Below are positions 26,046 to 33,744 of a stretch of DNA of 64,000 nt, one piece after another; within the stretch, counting starts at the first letter, position 1, and each line of letters opens with the position of its first letter. The stretch covers positions 124,001 to 188,000 of the forward strand of contig NZ_JBBNAD010000004.1 of assembly GCF_037996765.1 (NCBI RefSeq), in the 5' to 3' direction. Under the pieces are notes generated by a model, which saw only the letters and a program-made list of their open reading frames with translations, did not search any database and was not told where the DNA came from. The position numbers were made by a program, and so were the translations under genes. Origin of the DNA: Bdellovibrio sp. GT3. GTDB lineage: Bacteria > Bdellovibrionota > Bdellovibrionia > Bdellovibrionales > Bdellovibrionaceae.

Positions 26046-26549
26046 ATGGAAATTATCATCGTCCGTCATGCATTAGCTGAAGAACGCGAAGACTTTGCCA
26101 AAAAAGGACTGGAGGATCAGTTTCGTCCTTTGACCCTGAAGGGCCGTAAGCGCATGCAAAAAGTTTGTCTGCGTATGAAGGATTTCGTGAAAGACGTGGA
26201 CGTGATTGTGACCAGTCCCTTTACCCGGGCCGCGCAAACCGCGCAGATTCTGACGCAAAGCTATCCGGGTGTGAAAACCATCGAGGTTCCCGAGATGGTT
26301 CCGCAAAGTCCGCCGCAAGCTCTGTTAAAATGGATTCGTACCCAGGGCAGGAACTATAAGCGCATTTTGATTGTGGGGCATGAGCCGCACCTAAGCACAT
26401 TTGCGAGTTACATGCTGACCGGTAAGGCTGAAAGTTTCATTGATCTGCGCAAAAGTGGAATTCTTTCCCTCGAACTGGAATCTTTTGCGCAGGCTGAAGC
26501 CGGCGGGGCAGAGTTGATGTATTCAATCCCGCCCAAAATCTTTGATTAA
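26046..26549 (+). CDS. sixA: SixA-type phosphohistidine phosphatase
   Basis: A 167-residue histidine-phosphatase-superfamily protein with the catalytic RHA motif (IIIVRHALAE, His8), the TSPFTRAAQTA block and the second His in IVGHEPHLS. SixA removes phosphate from phosphohistidine on phosphotransfer proteins. It lies one base after ppk1, whose mechanism uses a phosphohistidine, and converges on ppx with a 4-base overlap. A direct action on PPK1 is speculation; a role within the phosphate regulon is likely from context. Confidence 0.85.
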   Translation: MEIIIVRHALAEEREDFAKKGLEDQFRPLTLKGRKRMQKVCLRMKDFVKDVDVIVTSPFTRAAQTAQILTQSYPGVKTIEVPEMVPQSPPQALLKWIRTQGRNYKRILIVGHEPHLSTFASYMLTGKAESFIDLRKSGILSLELESFAQAEAGGAELMYSIPPKIFD

Positions 26550-27457
26550 ACCATCGACCAAATCAAGCCGTCACGCAAGCCCACAGCGGGGATGACGATC
26601 TTTTCCACCTCTGCCTGGCGCATGATTGTTTCAACCAGAACCGAGGCGGGCATAATAACGTCGGCGCGGTCAGGGCGAAGTTCCAACTTATCGATACGCT
26701 CTTTAACTGACATTGCTTTTAGACGCGCAATGATTTCACCCAATTCTAGTAAAGTGACAAAAGTATTGGGAGTTTTTTTAAGCAGGCGCACCTTAAGTTC
26801 AGCCATGCATTCAAGGTTTCCCCCGGTCCCAATGGCGAAATCAACGGGTTCATTTTCTGTGTTCGGATAAATGTGGGGCCCTAGGTCTTTTAAAAACTCG
26901 CCCATGATGATTCCCAGGTGGCTTTCGTTCATACGGCGTTTGCTTAAGTTTTCCAAAACCCGCACCGTTCCCATGGGAAAGGATTTGGTGGCCAGAAGTT
27001 TACCGCCTTTTGAGAAGGTCACTTCCACGCTGCCGCCACCAATATCGATGAGCATGGTTTTTTTATTGTCCAATTCGACTTCCTTGCGAACCGCAAGATG
27101 GATCAAGCGACCCTCTTCGGTGCCATCAATGATTTCGATTTCAATGCCGGAAACCTTGCGGATCATTTCCACAAATTCCTTGCTGTTTTTGGCTTCGCGG
27201 CAGGCGCTGGTCGCGACGGCCCGGCATTTTTGCACCTGAAGTTTCTTATTGGTTTCGGCGAAGCGATGAAAAGTCGATCTGGCCAGCTCCATGGTTTCGG
27301 GGCTGATGATGCCTGTGGTGAAAACGTCATGACCCAGGCGCACCGGGGCACGCAGCTTTTTATCAACTTTGATAAAGGGGGCTGTTTCATTGATGTCGGC
27401 GACCATCATGCGGATGGCGTTGGACCCAATATCGATGGCAGAAACTCGACGTGACAC
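26546..27457 (-). CDS. ppx: Exopolyphosphatase/GppA-family phosphatase (short form)
   Basis: A 303-residue ASKHA-fold phosphatase that hydrolyses polyphosphate ends or pppGpp. Visible: AIDIGSNAIRMMVADI (first phosphate loop), ATSACREAKN, IDGTEEGRLIH, IDIGGGSVEVTF (second loop) and AIGTGGNLECMAEL. It has only the two N-terminal actin-like domains; the C-terminal HD-like domains of E. coli Ppx/GppA are absent, as in many short bacterial forms. GTG start with AAGGAG upstream. Opposite strand to ppk1, so synthesis and breakdown genes can be controlled separately. Confidence 0.9.
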   Translation of the reverse strand: MSRRVSAIDIGSNAIRMMVADINETAPFIKVDKKLRAPVRLGHDVFTTGIISPETMELARSTFHRFAETNKKLQVQKCRAVATSACREAKNSKEFVEMIRKVSGIEIEIIDGTEEGRLIHLAVRKEVELDNKKTMLIDIGGGSVEVTFSKGGKLLATKSFPMGTVRVLENLSKRRMNESHLGIIMGEFLKDLGPHIYPNTENEPVDFAIGTGGNLECMAELKVRLLKKTPNTFVTLLELGEIIARLKAMSVKERIDKLELRPDRADVIMPASVLVETIMRQAEVEKIVIPAVGLRDGLIWSMV

Positions 27458-27508
27458 GGCTAAAGATCTCCTTTGGCAACAGTATATAAAAATGCGAGCA
27501 TCTTAGAC

Positions 27509-28573
27509 ATGAAAAAATCATTTTTGACAGTGTTCTTGAGCGTTTTTGTTTGTGGGCAGGCTTTCGCATTGAGTGATATCGAAATCAGCGGGGAAGCTGA
27601 TATGAATGCTTTGGTGAATTTGCTGCCTTCTGGAGAGGCCGGGGAGTCAGAGTTTCGTATTCCATCCCTGCTGTTAAACTTCAGTGTGCCGTTGAAGGAC
27701 GACAACCTTTTGTACGTCTCATTTGAAGGCGCACAGAAACGCAATGATGATACGAATACTGAAAGCTTCATCGTAAACACTCGTGAGGCGTATTTGGATT
27801 TGGTCAGTATTTTTGAAGGAGCACACAGTCTGCGCATGGGGGTGATTCCTCAGGCGTGGTTGGAGTCGCAGTACGAAGATACGAACTATCGCTTTTTGGG
27901 CGAAACCGCATGGGGGTTGACTGAAAAGTGGAAGTACCAGAACTATTCCGATCTGGGAATGTCTTTCATGTCGGAGCTTCCAGCCAATTTGGGTGAGTGG
28001 AGTCTGACAGTGGTGAATGGCGAGGGCCGCGAGCAAGACTCTGCCGGTCCTCACAAGGAAGGATCTTTGTATTTCAGATTCACCAGCTGGACACCGTTTG
28101 TGATTTCTTTGCAGTACATCCATGGAACCTATGAGCAATATGGTGAGGATGTTTCTGCCAAGGAGCGTATTCAGGCAGCGTTTCTGTACAAGCCGGAGGA
28201 CTCCAACGTGAGAATGGGGCTGGAACTTCTTGATACCCATGATCCCGCTGATGCCGTTAATGATTTGAAAATGGCGGATGGTGTGGATGTGACGGACATG
28301 TTGGGTGAAGCAGTGCATGGTTTGGGTGGCAGTGCCTACGTGTTGCTGTCAACAGGGCCTAAAGCGGAGTTGATGCTTCGCTATGATTATCTTGATGCGG
28401 TGGCCGATAAAGATGGCCGTGACATGCAGACGGGGATCATTTCTTTGGCTTACCAAGTTACGCCGGATGTGAAAACGGCCCTTGCGGTGGACCGCACTTC
28501 GTATGCAGAAAACTATGGCCCGGGCATTCGTGACACCTCAAAGGTGGAATTGGCTGCTCAAGTACTGTTTTAG
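27509..28573 (+). CDS. Porin-like outer-membrane protein, possibly phosphate-related
   Basis: A 354-residue beta-barrel protein with a signal peptide (FVCGQAFA) and a C-terminal Phe (AAQVLF), typical of outer-membrane barrels. Strand pairs such as LRMGVIPQAWLE, WSLTVVNGEGRE and KAELMLRYDYLDAV recall phosphate-selective O/P-type porins. It lies between ppx and phoU, supporting a phosphate-uptake role by context. The ATG at 27509 starts the signal peptide; a TATATA -10-like element is at 27483. Substrate selectivity cannot be read from sequence. Confidence 0.75.
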   Translation: MKKSFLTVFLSVFVCGQAFALSDIEISGEADMNALVNLLPSGEAGESEFRIPSLLLNFSVPLKDDNLLYVSFEGAQKRNDDTNTESFIVNTREAYLDLVSIFEGAHSLRMGVIPQAWLESQYEDTNYRFLGETAWGLTEKWKYQNYSDLGMSFMSELPANLGEWSLTVVNGEGREQDSAGPHKEGSLYFRFTSWTPFVISLQYIHGTYEQYGEDVSAKERIQAAFLYKPEDSNVRMGLELLDTHDPADAVNDLKMADGVDVTDMLGEAVHGLGGSAYVLLSTGPKAELMLRYDYLDAVADKDGRDMQTGIISLAYQVTPDVKTALAVDRTSYAENYGPGIRDTSKVELAAQVLF

Positions 28574-28614
28574 TGTGTTAAGATTGTGTTAGTTTTGCTT
28601 TAATTGCCGTGTTA
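28574..28614 (+). promoter_or_regulatory. Pho-box-like array of direct repeats before phoU
   Basis: TGTGTTA at 28574, TGTGTTA at 28585 and TGCTTTA at 28596 are spaced exactly 11 bases apart, and a fourth TGTTA lies at 28610. Eleven-base direct repeats are the hallmark of PhoB binding sites. A weak -10-like TTACTC follows at about 28626. Confidence 0.6.
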
Positions 28615-28669
28615 AGCGGTGTTTTTTACTCTGAAAACCCTTATACAACCATTTAAACGGGGAATACGT

Positions 28670-29335
28670 ATGGAACGTGCCATCGACACTCAGCTCGAAG
28701 ATCTAAAGAAAATGATTCTGGTAATGGGTGGTCATGTTGAAAAAGCCCTCTCGCAAGTGACTTCTGCTCTTTTATCCCGTGATGCTTCAGCATTCCAGGA
28801 AGTCCACGAGATCGAAAAACGTATCAACGAAGATCATATTCGCGTGGATAACGTGTGTATGCATATCTTGGCCAAGCAAGGTCCGGTTGCAAAGGACCTG
28901 CGTTTGATCATTTCAGTTCTAAAAATCAACAACGACCTGGAACGTATGGGTGATCAAACCGTGAATATTTCTTATTCCGGCAAAGACTATCTGGGGCGCA
29001 AGCCTATCGCAGCGGCAACCGCTGATATTCAAAGAATGTCAGAGATCGCTGGTAACATGGTTAAAGGTTCGTTGGATTGTTTTGTTCGTGGCGACGCTGT
29101 CGAGGCGAAAAACATCCTGTTGATGGACGACGAAATTGATACTTTGAAAAACAAAGTCTTTAAAGATGCAATTCAACATATGAAATCCAACCCGGATGAT
29201 GTTGAGGCAAGCATGGATTTCATTTTAATCGCGCGAAACCTGGAGCGTTTGGGTGACCACGCGACCAATATCGCCGAAGACGTGATCTTCGCATATACGG
29301 GTAAAGACGTTCGACATGGGGGCAAGTTTGGCTGA
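28670..29335 (+). CDS. phoU: Phosphate transport regulator PhoU
   Basis: A 221-residue protein made of two PhoU three-helix repeats. The metal-binding signature occurs twice: NNDLERMGDQTVNI (first repeat) and ARNLERLGDHATNI (second repeat). PhoU links the phosphate transporter Pst to the PhoR kinase and keeps the Pho regulon off when phosphate is high. The ATG at 28670 has GGGGA upstream and follows the Pho-box-like array. phoB overlaps its 3' end by 20 bases. No pstSCAB genes are in the window, so the transporter it serves is elsewhere. Confidence 0.94.
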   Translation: MERAIDTQLEDLKKMILVMGGHVEKALSQVTSALLSRDASAFQEVHEIEKRINEDHIRVDNVCMHILAKQGPVAKDLRLIISVLKINNDLERMGDQTVNISYSGKDYLGRKPIAAATADIQRMSEIAGNMVKGSLDCFVRGDAVEAKNILLMDDEIDTLKNKVFKDAIQHMKSNPDDVEASMDFILIARNLERLGDHATNIAEDVIFAYTGKDVRHGGKFG

Positions 29336-30032
29336 GAATTCAGTTCAGGTGATGGTGGTAGAGGATGAACAGGAGATTCGTGAACTGATGGCGTTGCATT
29401 TGCTACGTCAAGGTTACCGAGTGACTGAATGTGGTTCTGCCGAAGAAGCCCTCGCTGAAATGAATGCCAAAAACTACCAGGTCTTTATTCTGGATTGGAT
29501 GCTTCCCGGACTTCACGGCGTCGACATCCTGGAACGAATCAAAGCAAAAAATAAAAACTCCTCAGTCCTGATGGTGACTGCGAAAACTGAACCGCAGGAT
29601 ATTGTTATGGGTTTGGAGCGTGGTGCGGATGATTATCTGACCAAGCCGTTCAATCCCTCAGTGCTGATGGCAAGGGTAAAAGCCCTGCTTCGTCGGGCAA
29701 ATCCCAAAGCCGAGGAAGTGATCAAAGACGACAGCGAAGTTAACATTCACGGTCTTAAGATGAATTTCAAAACTTACGAAATTTCCTATAACGGCGAGAC
29801 TCTGCATTTGACTCCTTCCGAGTTCAAGCTGCTGGGGACTTTGGTTCAGAATCATGGCGTGGTTTTGACTCGTGAAAAGCTGATCGAATACATCCAGGGT
29901 GAGGGCATCAGCGTTGTGGGTCGTACAATTGACACCCATGTCTTCGGTTTGCGGAAAAAACTGGGTGGCTGGGGTGATCGCATTGAAACCATCCGTGGCG
30001 TGGGCTACCGGGTAAAAATGGATCAAGCATGA
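29316..30032 (+). CDS. phoB: PhoB-type response regulator
   Basis: An OmpR/PhoB-family two-component regulator of about 235 residues. The receiver domain shows the acidic pair VVEDEQ, the phosphoacceptor Asp in FILDWMLPG, the TAKTEP switch residue and the Lys in YLTKPF. The C-terminal winged helix shows LTPSEFKLLGTL, VGRTIDTHVFGLRKKL and ETIRGVGYRV. It overlaps phoU by 20 bases and phoR by 4 (ATGA), a coupled phoU-phoB-phoR operon. A TTG at 29328 preceded by GGGGG is an alternative start to the ATG at 29316. Confidence 0.92.
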   Translation: MGASLAENSVQVMVVEDEQEIRELMALHLLRQGYRVTECGSAEEALAEMNAKNYQVFILDWMLPGLHGVDILERIKAKNKNSSVLMVTAKTEPQDIVMGLERGADDYLTKPFNPSVLMARVKALLRRANPKAEEVIKDDSEVNIHGLKMNFKTYEISYNGETLHLTPSEFKLLGTLVQNHGVVLTREKLIEYIQGEGISVVGRTIDTHVFGLRKKLGGWGDRIETIRGVGYRVKMDQA

Positions 30033-31459
30033 CCAGTTTCATTCGTTTTCCGTGGCGTCTATTTTGGAAGCTGCTGATCTATCAGGTTCTGGTATTCAAT
30101 TTGTTGGCGTTCATTGTGGCGGCGTCACTGGACACCCAGCATCGCATGCCGGACTTTGTCTATAGTGATTTCCTGCTGAACTTTTTAATATTCAGTATCC
30201 TGATTGCAACCATCCTTGCGTATCGTTTTGTTCGACCAATCCATAAAGTTATTTTGAAAGCTTTGCGCATTTCCAACAAGCGCGCTTACGGTGAGTTGGT
30301 GTCTTCGGAATCTGAAGACCTGCTGGATGACGATGGGGATGACCTGTCCGAACTTGAAGTGGCATTGGATAAGATTCACAAAAAGATGAAACGCCGTAAG
30401 GCGAACTTCCTGCAGGCGCAAGAAGAGTCCCAGGCTTTCATGAGCTCTGTTTCAGAAGGTCTGGTGAGCATCAGCCTTGATGAAAAGATTTTGTATTTCA
30501 ATTCTCAGTTTGCAGCTCAATTTCTAAAAGGCCCGCAGTTGTCCATGGAGAATCTGCGACTGAAGGATGCGATTCGCTCTTCAGATGTTCTGGAGGGTTT
30601 TGAAAAAACCATCAAGACCGGTAAAGTGAACCGTTTCACCGTCAAATTACCGACGTTGATTGATAATCAGCCGCGCTTTTTCTCGGTGTCCGTGAATCCG
30701 ATTCGCAATGAAAAAACCCGTGAAGTTTACGGAATCGTCGGGATCTTCCATGATATCTCCGAACTAAAAAAAGCCGAACAGATCCGCATCGAGTTTGTCG
30801 GCAATGCCTCTCACGAACTGCGTACGCCTCTAACTTCAATCAAAGGTTATGTGGATACCTTGAAGGAAGATATCAACAACGGTCAGATGGACCAGGCGGG
30901 GAAATTTATCAATATCGTTTCCCGCAACATTGATCGCTTGATGGACTTGGTGAACGACCTGTTGTCTTTGACTTCTATGGAAGCCAGCAATTCTGAATTA
31001 AGACTTGAAATGATTCATCCACTGCAAATTTCCGAGCACGTGGTTTCAGAGATGGCTGTGCTTGCAGCAGAAAAGAACATCGCCATCCGCGTGGTGGGGG
31101 AAGTACCGCCATTCAAAGCTGATGCCCGCAAGGTCGAGCAGGTTCTGCGCAACCTGGTTTCGAACGCTGTTAAGTTTATTCCAAATAATAAAACAATCCA
31201 GATCCGCTGGGAGCGCGACATAAAGGAATACATTATTCTAAGAGTGATCGATGACGGCCCGGGGATTCCAAACGAGCATTTGGATCGTCTGTTTGAACGC
31301 TTCTATCGTATCGACAAGGGTCGCACCCGCGACGCAGGCGGTACGGGGTTGGGCTTAGCCATTGTTAAACACATCATGCAAAGTCATGGTGGTACGGTGG
31401 CGGTGAAATCCCAGTTGGATGTCGGCACGGAATTTATTTGTGCCTTTCCGATTCGTTGA
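30029..31459 (+). CDS. phoR: PhoR-type sensor histidine kinase
   Basis: A 476-residue membrane sensor kinase. Two transmembrane helices near the N-terminus (about residues 9-32 and 46-66) enclose only a short periplasmic loop, as in PhoR, so sensing is probably through PhoU/Pst rather than a periplasmic ligand. Then come a linker region with an acidic stretch, a PAS domain (about 135-245), the phosphoacceptor His in FVGNASHELRTPLTS, the N box (VLRNLVSNAVKFI), G1 (DDGPGIP) and G2 (GGTGLGLAIV). Partner of PhoB encoded just upstream. Confidence 0.93.
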   Translation: MTSFIRFPWRLFWKLLIYQVLVFNLLAFIVAASLDTQHRMPDFVYSDFLLNFLIFSILIATILAYRFVRPIHKVILKALRISNKRAYGELVSSESEDLLDDDGDDLSELEVALDKIHKKMKRRKANFLQAQEESQAFMSSVSEGLVSISLDEKILYFNSQFAAQFLKGPQLSMENLRLKDAIRSSDVLEGFEKTIKTGKVNRFTVKLPTLIDNQPRFFSVSVNPIRNEKTREVYGIVGIFHDISELKKAEQIRIEFVGNASHELRTPLTSIKGYVDTLKEDINNGQMDQAGKFINIVSRNIDRLMDLVNDLLSLTSMEASNSELRLEMIHPLQISEHVVSEMAVLAAEKNIAIRVVGEVPPFKADARKVEQVLRNLVSNAVKFIPNNKTIQIRWERDIKEYIILRVIDDGPGIPNEHLDRLFERFYRIDKGRTRDAGGTGLGLAIVKHIMQSHGGTVAVKSQLDVGTEFICAFPIR

Positions 31460-31481
31460 TTCTTTTTAGATAATTTAGAAT

Positions 31482-31515
31482 AAAAAAAGACCAGCCGAAG
31501 CTGGTCTTTTTTTTT
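31482..31515. terminator. Bidirectional terminator after phoR
   Basis: AAGACCAGC pairs with GCTGGTCTT around CGAA, flanked by long A and T runs. It ends the phoU-phoB-phoR operon and the convergent gene at 31520. Confidence 0.92.
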
Positions 31516-31519
31516 GAGA

Positions 31520-32104
31520 TTAGTATCTCTCGATTGCGAATACTCCGCGGCAACCGCGATCTACCCAAACATAATTTCTTGCGAAACCAAATGATCTTCC
31601 AGCGACGCAAGCAGAGTCAGAACGCTGTCTTGCCAAGTAGAAGTTACGAATGCCGTATGGATTGATGTAGCAAGTGTTGTAACGGTTGCCATGGGACTCA
31701 CACGTTACGTACTCGATAGTTGGGCGGTGTGGAGGAGGGTAACCTGGGCCACCATGACCGGGACCACCGTGTCCTGGAGGACGTGGATGAGGGCGTGGGC
31801 CGGGACCTGGGCGTGGACCGGGACGAGGACCCGGGCCTGGGCGAGGTGCTGGGTGTGGGCCCCAGTGACCATCATCGCGACCGCGGCCTGGATTGCCGCG
31901 ACCTGGGCCATCATGACGACCACCACGGCCACCGCGACCGAAAGCAGTGATGTCTTCGTTTAGCTCCATGCCGTCAGTATATGCGGACGCATCCATTTGT
32001 TCGCTGAATGCAGCGTCTTCGTTTTCATACAATTCAAATTCATTTGCGTGAGCAACATGTGCAAAAGCGCAAACAGTAACCAAGGACAACAAGAGTGTTT
32101 TCAT
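31520..32104 (-). CDS. Secreted Gly/Pro/His/Arg-rich protein with DUF3011-like domain
   Basis: A 194-residue exported protein: signal peptide (VCAFAHVAHA), an acidic segment, then about 75 residues of low-complexity Gly/Arg/Pro/His repeats (GRGGRGG, PRPGPGPRPGP, GHGGPGHGGPG), then a compact C-terminal domain with four Cys (TCESHG, NTCYI, SACVAG, RGCRGVF) resembling DUF3011. The Cys spacing and the WVDRGCRGVF end are the basis of that call. The low-complexity tract might bind metal or polyanions through His/Arg. Ribosome site GAAGGAAA. Single gene. Confidence 0.75.
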   Translation of the reverse strand: MKTLLLSLVTVCAFAHVAHANEFELYENEDAAFSEQMDASAYTDGMELNEDITAFGRGGRGGRHDGPGRGNPGRGRDDGHWGPHPAPRPGPGPRPGPRPGPGPRPHPRPPGHGGPGHGGPGYPPPHRPTIEYVTCESHGNRYNTCYINPYGIRNFYLARQRSDSACVAGRSFGFARNYVWVDRGCRGVFAIERY

Positions 32105-32249
32105 AAACTTTTCCTTCTTAAGTGGTGTCGTTTTGACATTTCGTTTGTTCCGGTAACTAATAATGCGAGGATCATGCCTGATTTATCTGGAGCCACTAAG
32201 GCCCTTTTTCTGCGTGACGCACAGTGAAAAATGTCTTATCTAATACACC

Positions 32250-33137
32250 ATGCAACCGACCCATCCGTTTTACTTACATTTTCATAAGGTTTATGGCGAC
32301 CGCTGGCCTGCACTTTTTGCTGCGCTACAAAATTCCGAGCAGCAAGTGGCTCGCGTAAATTATTTGGGGAGCCAAGATGCGACTGCTAAATCTTGGCAGG
32401 GTTTAGAAACCAAAGAACAGCTTCCGGGTTGTTTTTGGATTCCCGTGGATCAGGGAAGTCATCCCGAGCGTCGTCAGGACGAGTTGCTGGATACTTATGT
32501 GATGGATCCGGCAAGTGTGATGGTGGCGCGTGCCCTTGAAGCACAGCCTGGTGATCGTTTACTGGATATGTGTGCGGCTCCGGGGGGGAAGAGTTTGATT
32601 TTGATCGAAGCCATCGCTGACGAAGGTGAGATCTTTTGCAACGACCTTTCACCAGAACGCCGCGAGCGTTTGAAAAAAGTCATTCAACAATACGTTCCGC
32701 GCAGTGTGCGTGATCGCGTGTGGGTGACTGGCAAGGACGGCGTGCAGTTTGGATTGAAAGAAGCCAACGGCTTTGATCGCATTCTTTTGGATGCCCCTTG
32801 TTCCGGTGAACGCCACATTTTAGAAAATCCCAAAGCACAAGAGGAGTGGAGTCCGCGCAGAACAGAACATCTGGCGACTCGTCAGTACTCGTTGCTGGCG
32901 GCAGCTTTGCTTGCTGTAAAACCCGGTGGGCGCATTGTCTATTCCACATGCTCTATCAGTCCGACAGAAAACGACGATGTCATTCGCAAACTTTTGAAAA
33001 AGAAAAAAGACGCCGTCAAACTTTTGCCAGCCGATCCCGGTGTTGGTGGCGAATCCACGGAATTTGGTGTGGCCTACATGCCGGATCGCTGTGGGTTTGG
33101 TCCGCTTTATTTTGCAGTGATTGAAAAATCTGAGTAG
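32250..33137 (+). CDS. RsmB/RsmF/NSUN-type RNA cytosine-C5 methyltransferase
   Basis: A 295-residue SAM-dependent enzyme that methylates cytosine C5 in rRNA or tRNA. Visible motifs: SAM-binding LLDMCAAPGGKS, acidic CNDLSPERR, motif IV LLDAPCSGE with one catalytic Cys, and motif VI YSTCSISPTEND with the second Cys. The N-terminal part is short, with no NusB-like or PUA domain, so it resembles NSUN4-size proteins. The exact target base is not predictable. A TAATAC/TATCTA element sits just before the ATG and no ribosome site is evident. Confidence 0.9.
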   Translation: MQPTHPFYLHFHKVYGDRWPALFAALQNSEQQVARVNYLGSQDATAKSWQGLETKEQLPGCFWIPVDQGSHPERRQDELLDTYVMDPASVMVARALEAQPGDRLLDMCAAPGGKSLILIEAIADEGEIFCNDLSPERRERLKKVIQQYVPRSVRDRVWVTGKDGVQFGLKEANGFDRILLDAPCSGERHILENPKAQEEWSPRRTEHLATRQYSLLAAALLAVKPGGRIVYSTCSISPTENDDVIRKLLKKKKDAVKLLPADPGVGGESTEFGVAYMPDRCGFGPLYFAVIEKSE

Positions 33138-33199
33138 CACCTCGTGTACGAGTGAGCTGACTTGACCCTTTTCAAGAAAGTGGTAAAATATTAATTACT

Positions 33200-33292
33200 G
33201 GAAATCGCAGACTGGTTTGGTTAGCCCAGACACTCTCAATCAGGGAGCAGAGATTCGCTTTATGCGGAACACCCTCAGAAGAAGGGTGTTCT
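33200..33292 (+). ncRNA. Structured 5' leader of the SMR transporter gene
   Basis: The leader can form CTGG/CCAG, CTCT/GGAG and TTCGC/GCGGAA helices, ending in a strong 9-bp hairpin (GAACACCCT with AGGGTGTTC, 33272-33289) directly before the ATG at 33293. The AAGGG ribosome site lies at the loop and 3' arm of that last hairpin. There is no T-tract, so translational rather than transcriptional control is suggested. It does not match the guanidine riboswitch signatures I know. Confidence 0.4.
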
Positions 33293-33622
33293 ATGTCTTA
33301 TCTACAGCTGGCTATTGCAATTATTTTTGAGCTTGTTGGTACCACTTTGTTGAAAAAGTCCGAGGGGTTTTCCCACGTCGGCTTTTCTATTGCATCGGTT
33401 CTTTGTTATGGCGTCGCATTTTATTTTTTAAGTAAAGTGATGGTCGTGATTCCTGTGGGAATTGCCTATGCAATCTGGTCCGGAGTGGGACTGTTCCTGT
33501 TGACCTTGATCGGCTATTTTGTGTGGAAGGAAAAATTGGATCTTCCAGCAATTGTCGGGATGGTGCTGATTGTTTCTGGAGTTCTTGTTATCAACGTTTT
33601 CTCGAAAACTGCTGGGCATTAA
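33293..33622 (+). CDS. Small multidrug resistance (SMR) family transporter
   Basis: A 109-residue, four-helix inner-membrane transporter of the EmrE type. The essential membrane Glu is in IAIIFELVGTT (residue 13), with KKSEGF after helix 1 and the signature IPVGIAYAIWSGVG in helix 3. Such proteins act as antiparallel dimers exporting cationic compounds or guanidinium derivatives. The gene stands alone behind a structured leader. The sequence looks closer to the drug-exporting (EmrE/Qac) than the Gdx/SugE subtype, but that split is not certain by eye. Confidence 0.92.
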   Translation: MSYLQLAIAIIFELVGTTLLKKSEGFSHVGFSIASVLCYGVAFYFLSKVMVVIPVGIAYAIWSGVGLFLLTLIGYFVWKEKLDLPAIVGMVLIVSGVLVINVFSKTAGH

Positions 33623-33641
33623 ACGCAAGATGAATCGTGGC

Positions 33642-33725
33642 CAAAGTTGGCAGTTTGTACACCCGTAGCGGGTGTGGAAATTGCCGGGAATTAAAAAAAG
33701 CCTGCTTTTAGGAGCAGGCTTTTTT
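33642..33725 (-). repeat. 3'-end module copy 1: terminator plus conserved tail
   Basis: Contains the tail CAAAGTTGGCAGTTTGTACA (33642-33661), a small hairpin (ACACCC/GGGTGT) and the terminator GCCTGCTTTTAGGAGCAGGC flanked by A and T runs (33692-33725). The tail and the terminator recur at 34640-34698. It lies 3' of the SPFH gene on the minus strand and also downstream of the SMR gene. Confidence 0.75.
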
Positions 33726-33744
33726 ATTAAACTTAGATCTATAA

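Noticed and set aside
31691-31963. Open frames on the plus strand and in other minus-strand frames across the Gly/Pro-rich gene
   Set aside because: They arise from the repetitive G+C-rich codons; only the frame with a signal peptide and DUF3011-like domain makes sense.
32578-32592. Run of seven G in the RNA methyltransferase gene as a phase-variation tract
   Set aside because: Short, encodes the conserved SAM-binding loop, and the frame is intact.
33138-33292. Guanidine riboswitch before the SMR gene
   Set aside because: The conserved ykkC and ACGR-loop signatures are not present; kept only as an unclassified leader.
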